The notes under the pieces: generated by a model
Told to the model about the DNA's origin: nothing
The model's database searches: none
Seen by the model: only the letters and a program-made list of their open reading frames with translations
NCBI GenBank assembly: GCA_903895725.1
Contig: CAITUV010000013.1
Location: 121,191 to 185,190, forward strand
DNA length: 64,000 nucleotides
Direction: 5' to 3'
Source of the DNA: an uncultured Myxococcales bacterium
GTDB lineage: Bacteria; Myxococcota_A; UBA9042; CAIXZC01
In this document: positions 62,995 to 64,000 of the stretch, in pieces
Layout: each line of letters opens with the position of its first letter
How positions within the stretch are numbered: position 1 is the stretch's first letter
Translations under genes and position numbers: made by a program

Positions 62995-64000
62995 ATGCTT
63001 GCCCGCATTGGAGTCGCACCGTTCGTTCTGGCATTTCTGATGACTGGCTTCTGCGCATGCGGCACGGGTGGCGACGCAGCCGATTCGCTCGTCAATGACG
63101 CGACAACGGACTCGGTGGCCGTGCCGGACGCCCCGGAGGTTACTTCGGATGGGACGACCGACAAAGTCGTGCCGGACGAAGTGGGAGCCGGGGAGGTTTC
63201 CGATGTCCAGCAGGCCGAGGCTCTGGACGTTGAGGATAGTTGCGGGGACGGGGAGTGCACGGGGGCGGAAACCAAGGACACGTGCCCGGACGACTGCGGA
63301 GGCGGAGCGGACGTTTGCGGGGATGGGAAGTGCACGGGTGCAGAGACCAAGGACACGTGCCCCGATGATTGCGGAGGTGGTGCAGACGTTTGCGGGGATG
63401 GGAAGTGCACGGGGGCAGAGACCAAGGATACCTGCCCGGACGACTGCAGCGGCGGTGCGGACGCATGCGGGGACGGGAAGTGCACGGGTGCAGAGACCAA
63501 GGATACCTGCCCGGACGACTGCAAGGGCGGTGGCCCGACCCCGTGCAGCAAGGACGAAGACTGCCTGGCAGCAGGTGCCTGTCCGCCCGATGCGGTCAAG
63601 GGGTGCGTGTGTGCTCAGAAACCGGAAGGACTGTTCTGCACGCCTGCGTGCGTCGCGGATGAAGATTGCCCCAAGCCGCCGGACAAGACGTTGATCTGCG
63701 GGCCAGATGGGACGTGTGTCCCCGAGGGCACGGGGCAAGACGTATGCGGGGACGGAAAGTGCACGGGTGCGGAGAGCAAGGATACGTGCCCGGACGACTG
63801 CAGCGGCGGAGCGGACGTATGCGGGGACGGGCAGTGCACGGGTGCGGAGACCAAGGATACGTGCCCGGACGACTGCAGCGGCGGAGCGGACGTATGCGGG
63901 GACGGGAAGTGCACGGGTGCAGAGACCAAGGATACGTGCCCGGACGACTGCAGCGGCGGAGCGGACGTATGCGGGGACGGGAAGTGCACGGGTGCGGAGA
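62995..64000 (+). CDS. Cys-rich 25-residue-repeat lipoprotein (partial, runs off window)
   Basis: The ATG follows AGGAGGAG. The signal peptide ends in the lipobox GFCAC (Cys22), then an acidic Asp/Val/Ala-rich linker of about 60 residues. From residue 83 come four 25-residue repeats, CGDGKCTGAETKDTCPDDC plus a GGADV-type spacer. A non-repeat Cys module follows (about 183-245), then more copies that continue past the window edge. Each repeat carries four Cys and an acidic core resembling DUF4215 or myxobacterial disorganised-repeat modules. The DNA repeats are nearly perfect, implying recent copy-number change. Expression is probably sigma-54 dependent and controlled by the adjacent two-component pair. 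Confidence 0.85.
   Translation, partial: MLARIGVAPFVLAFLMTGFCACGTGGDAADSLVNDATTDSVAVPDAPEVTSDGTTDKVVPDEVGAGEVSDVQQAEALDVEDSCGDGECTGAETKDTCPDDCGGGADVCGDGKCTGAETKDTCPDDCGGGADVCGDGKCTGAETKDTCPDDCSGGADACGDGKCTGAETKDTCPDDCKGGGPTPCSKDEDCLAAGACPPDAVKGCVCAQKPEGLFCTPACVADEDCPKPPDKTLICGPDGTCVPEGTGQDVCGDGKCTGAESKDTCPDDCSGGADVCGDGQCTGAETKDTCPDDCSGGADVCGDGKCTGAETKDTCPDDCSGGADVCGDGKCTGAE
63241..63540 (+). repeat. 75-bp coding minisatellite, four copies
   Basis: Four direct repeats with a constant 75-bp period (starts 63241, 63316, 63391, 63466), each encoding a 25-residue Cys module. Mostly synonymous or single-residue differences. Confidence 0.92.
63745..64000 (+). repeat. 75-bp coding minisatellite, second block, at least 3.4 copies
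   Basis: Same unit as the first block with starts at 63745, 63820, 63895 and 63970, truncated by the window end. These copies are even more uniform than the first block. Confidence 0.92.

Noticed and set aside
63241..64000. CRISPR array
   Set aside because: The 75-bp repeats are contiguous, keep a reading frame and have no unique spacers. They encode a repeat protein.

Overview
The window is about 64 kb of high-GC bacterial chromosome. It most likely comes from a Myxococcota (former Deltaproteobacteria) lineage. The evidence is an abundance of Cys-rich lipoproteins with EGF-like or MopE-like repeats, a MYXO-CTERM-type C-terminus, NtrC/sigma-54 signalling, a GspF-like protein and multidomain histidine kinases. 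Gene density is high, with many 4-base ATGA-type overlaps. I see no rRNA, tRNA, CRISPR array, transposase or phage gene.

Layout. 1-3.1 kb: hybrid sensor kinase whose membrane-domain DNA is strikingly AT-rich, coupled to a small membrane protein. 3.1-6.6 kb (minus): lipoprotein plus two GT-C type membrane glycosyltransferases, the second a degenerate paralog. 6.7-10.3 kb: large lipoprotein with MopE-like DNDCDG repeats and kelch-like repeats. 10.3-17.1 kb (minus): Cys-rich lipoprotein followed by five tightly packed genes (PLP aminotransferase, alpha/alpha-toroid protein, GT2, NodU-type carbamoyltransferase, radical SAM enzyme), which looks like an undescribed biosynthetic operon. 17.2-20.8 kb: secreted subtilase and RdgB. 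20.8-28.0 kb (minus): L,D-transpeptidase, orphan ParA, a G-rich heptad array, a lipoprotein alpha/beta hydrolase and an orphan GspF-like protein. 28-33.8 kb: pyruvate phosphate dikinase, diguanylate cyclase, HU and TrmL. 33.9-38.5 kb: beta-barrel protein with DUF3467, glycerol kinase, Cys-rich lipoprotein and an amidotransferase.

38.7-42.1 kb: three-gene envelope operon. Its first gene encodes a lipoprotein with two thioredoxin-like domains. An in-frame TGA in the second domain falls exactly where the first redox Cys of the CxxC motif belongs (UGYC), and a SECIS-like hairpin follows it. I read this as a probable unrecognised selenoprotein. 42.1-43.8 kb: COG1031-type radical SAM protein preceded by inverted 9-bp repeat arrays. 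44.2-48.4 kb: tandem VWA-type lipoprotein paralogs. 48.4-54.3 kb: GH57, GalT and Lon-family protease operon. 54.4-56.9 kb: arginine-deiminase-fold lipoprotein with MYXO-CTERM. 57-59.7 kb: DUF3137-like protein and a lipoprotein. 59.9-64 kb: NtrC-type two-component pair transcribed away from a textbook sigma-54 promoter with two matching upstream dyads. That promoter drives a lipoprotein gene made of 75-bp repeats, which runs off the end of the window.

Much of the region concerns the cell envelope: many predicted lipoproteins, outer-membrane barrels, extracytoplasmic hydrolases and envelope glycosylation. This is interspersed with a few housekeeping metabolic genes. Recurrent sigma-70-like promoters (TTGNNN, 16-18 bp spacer, TANNNT) support many of the assigned transcription units.
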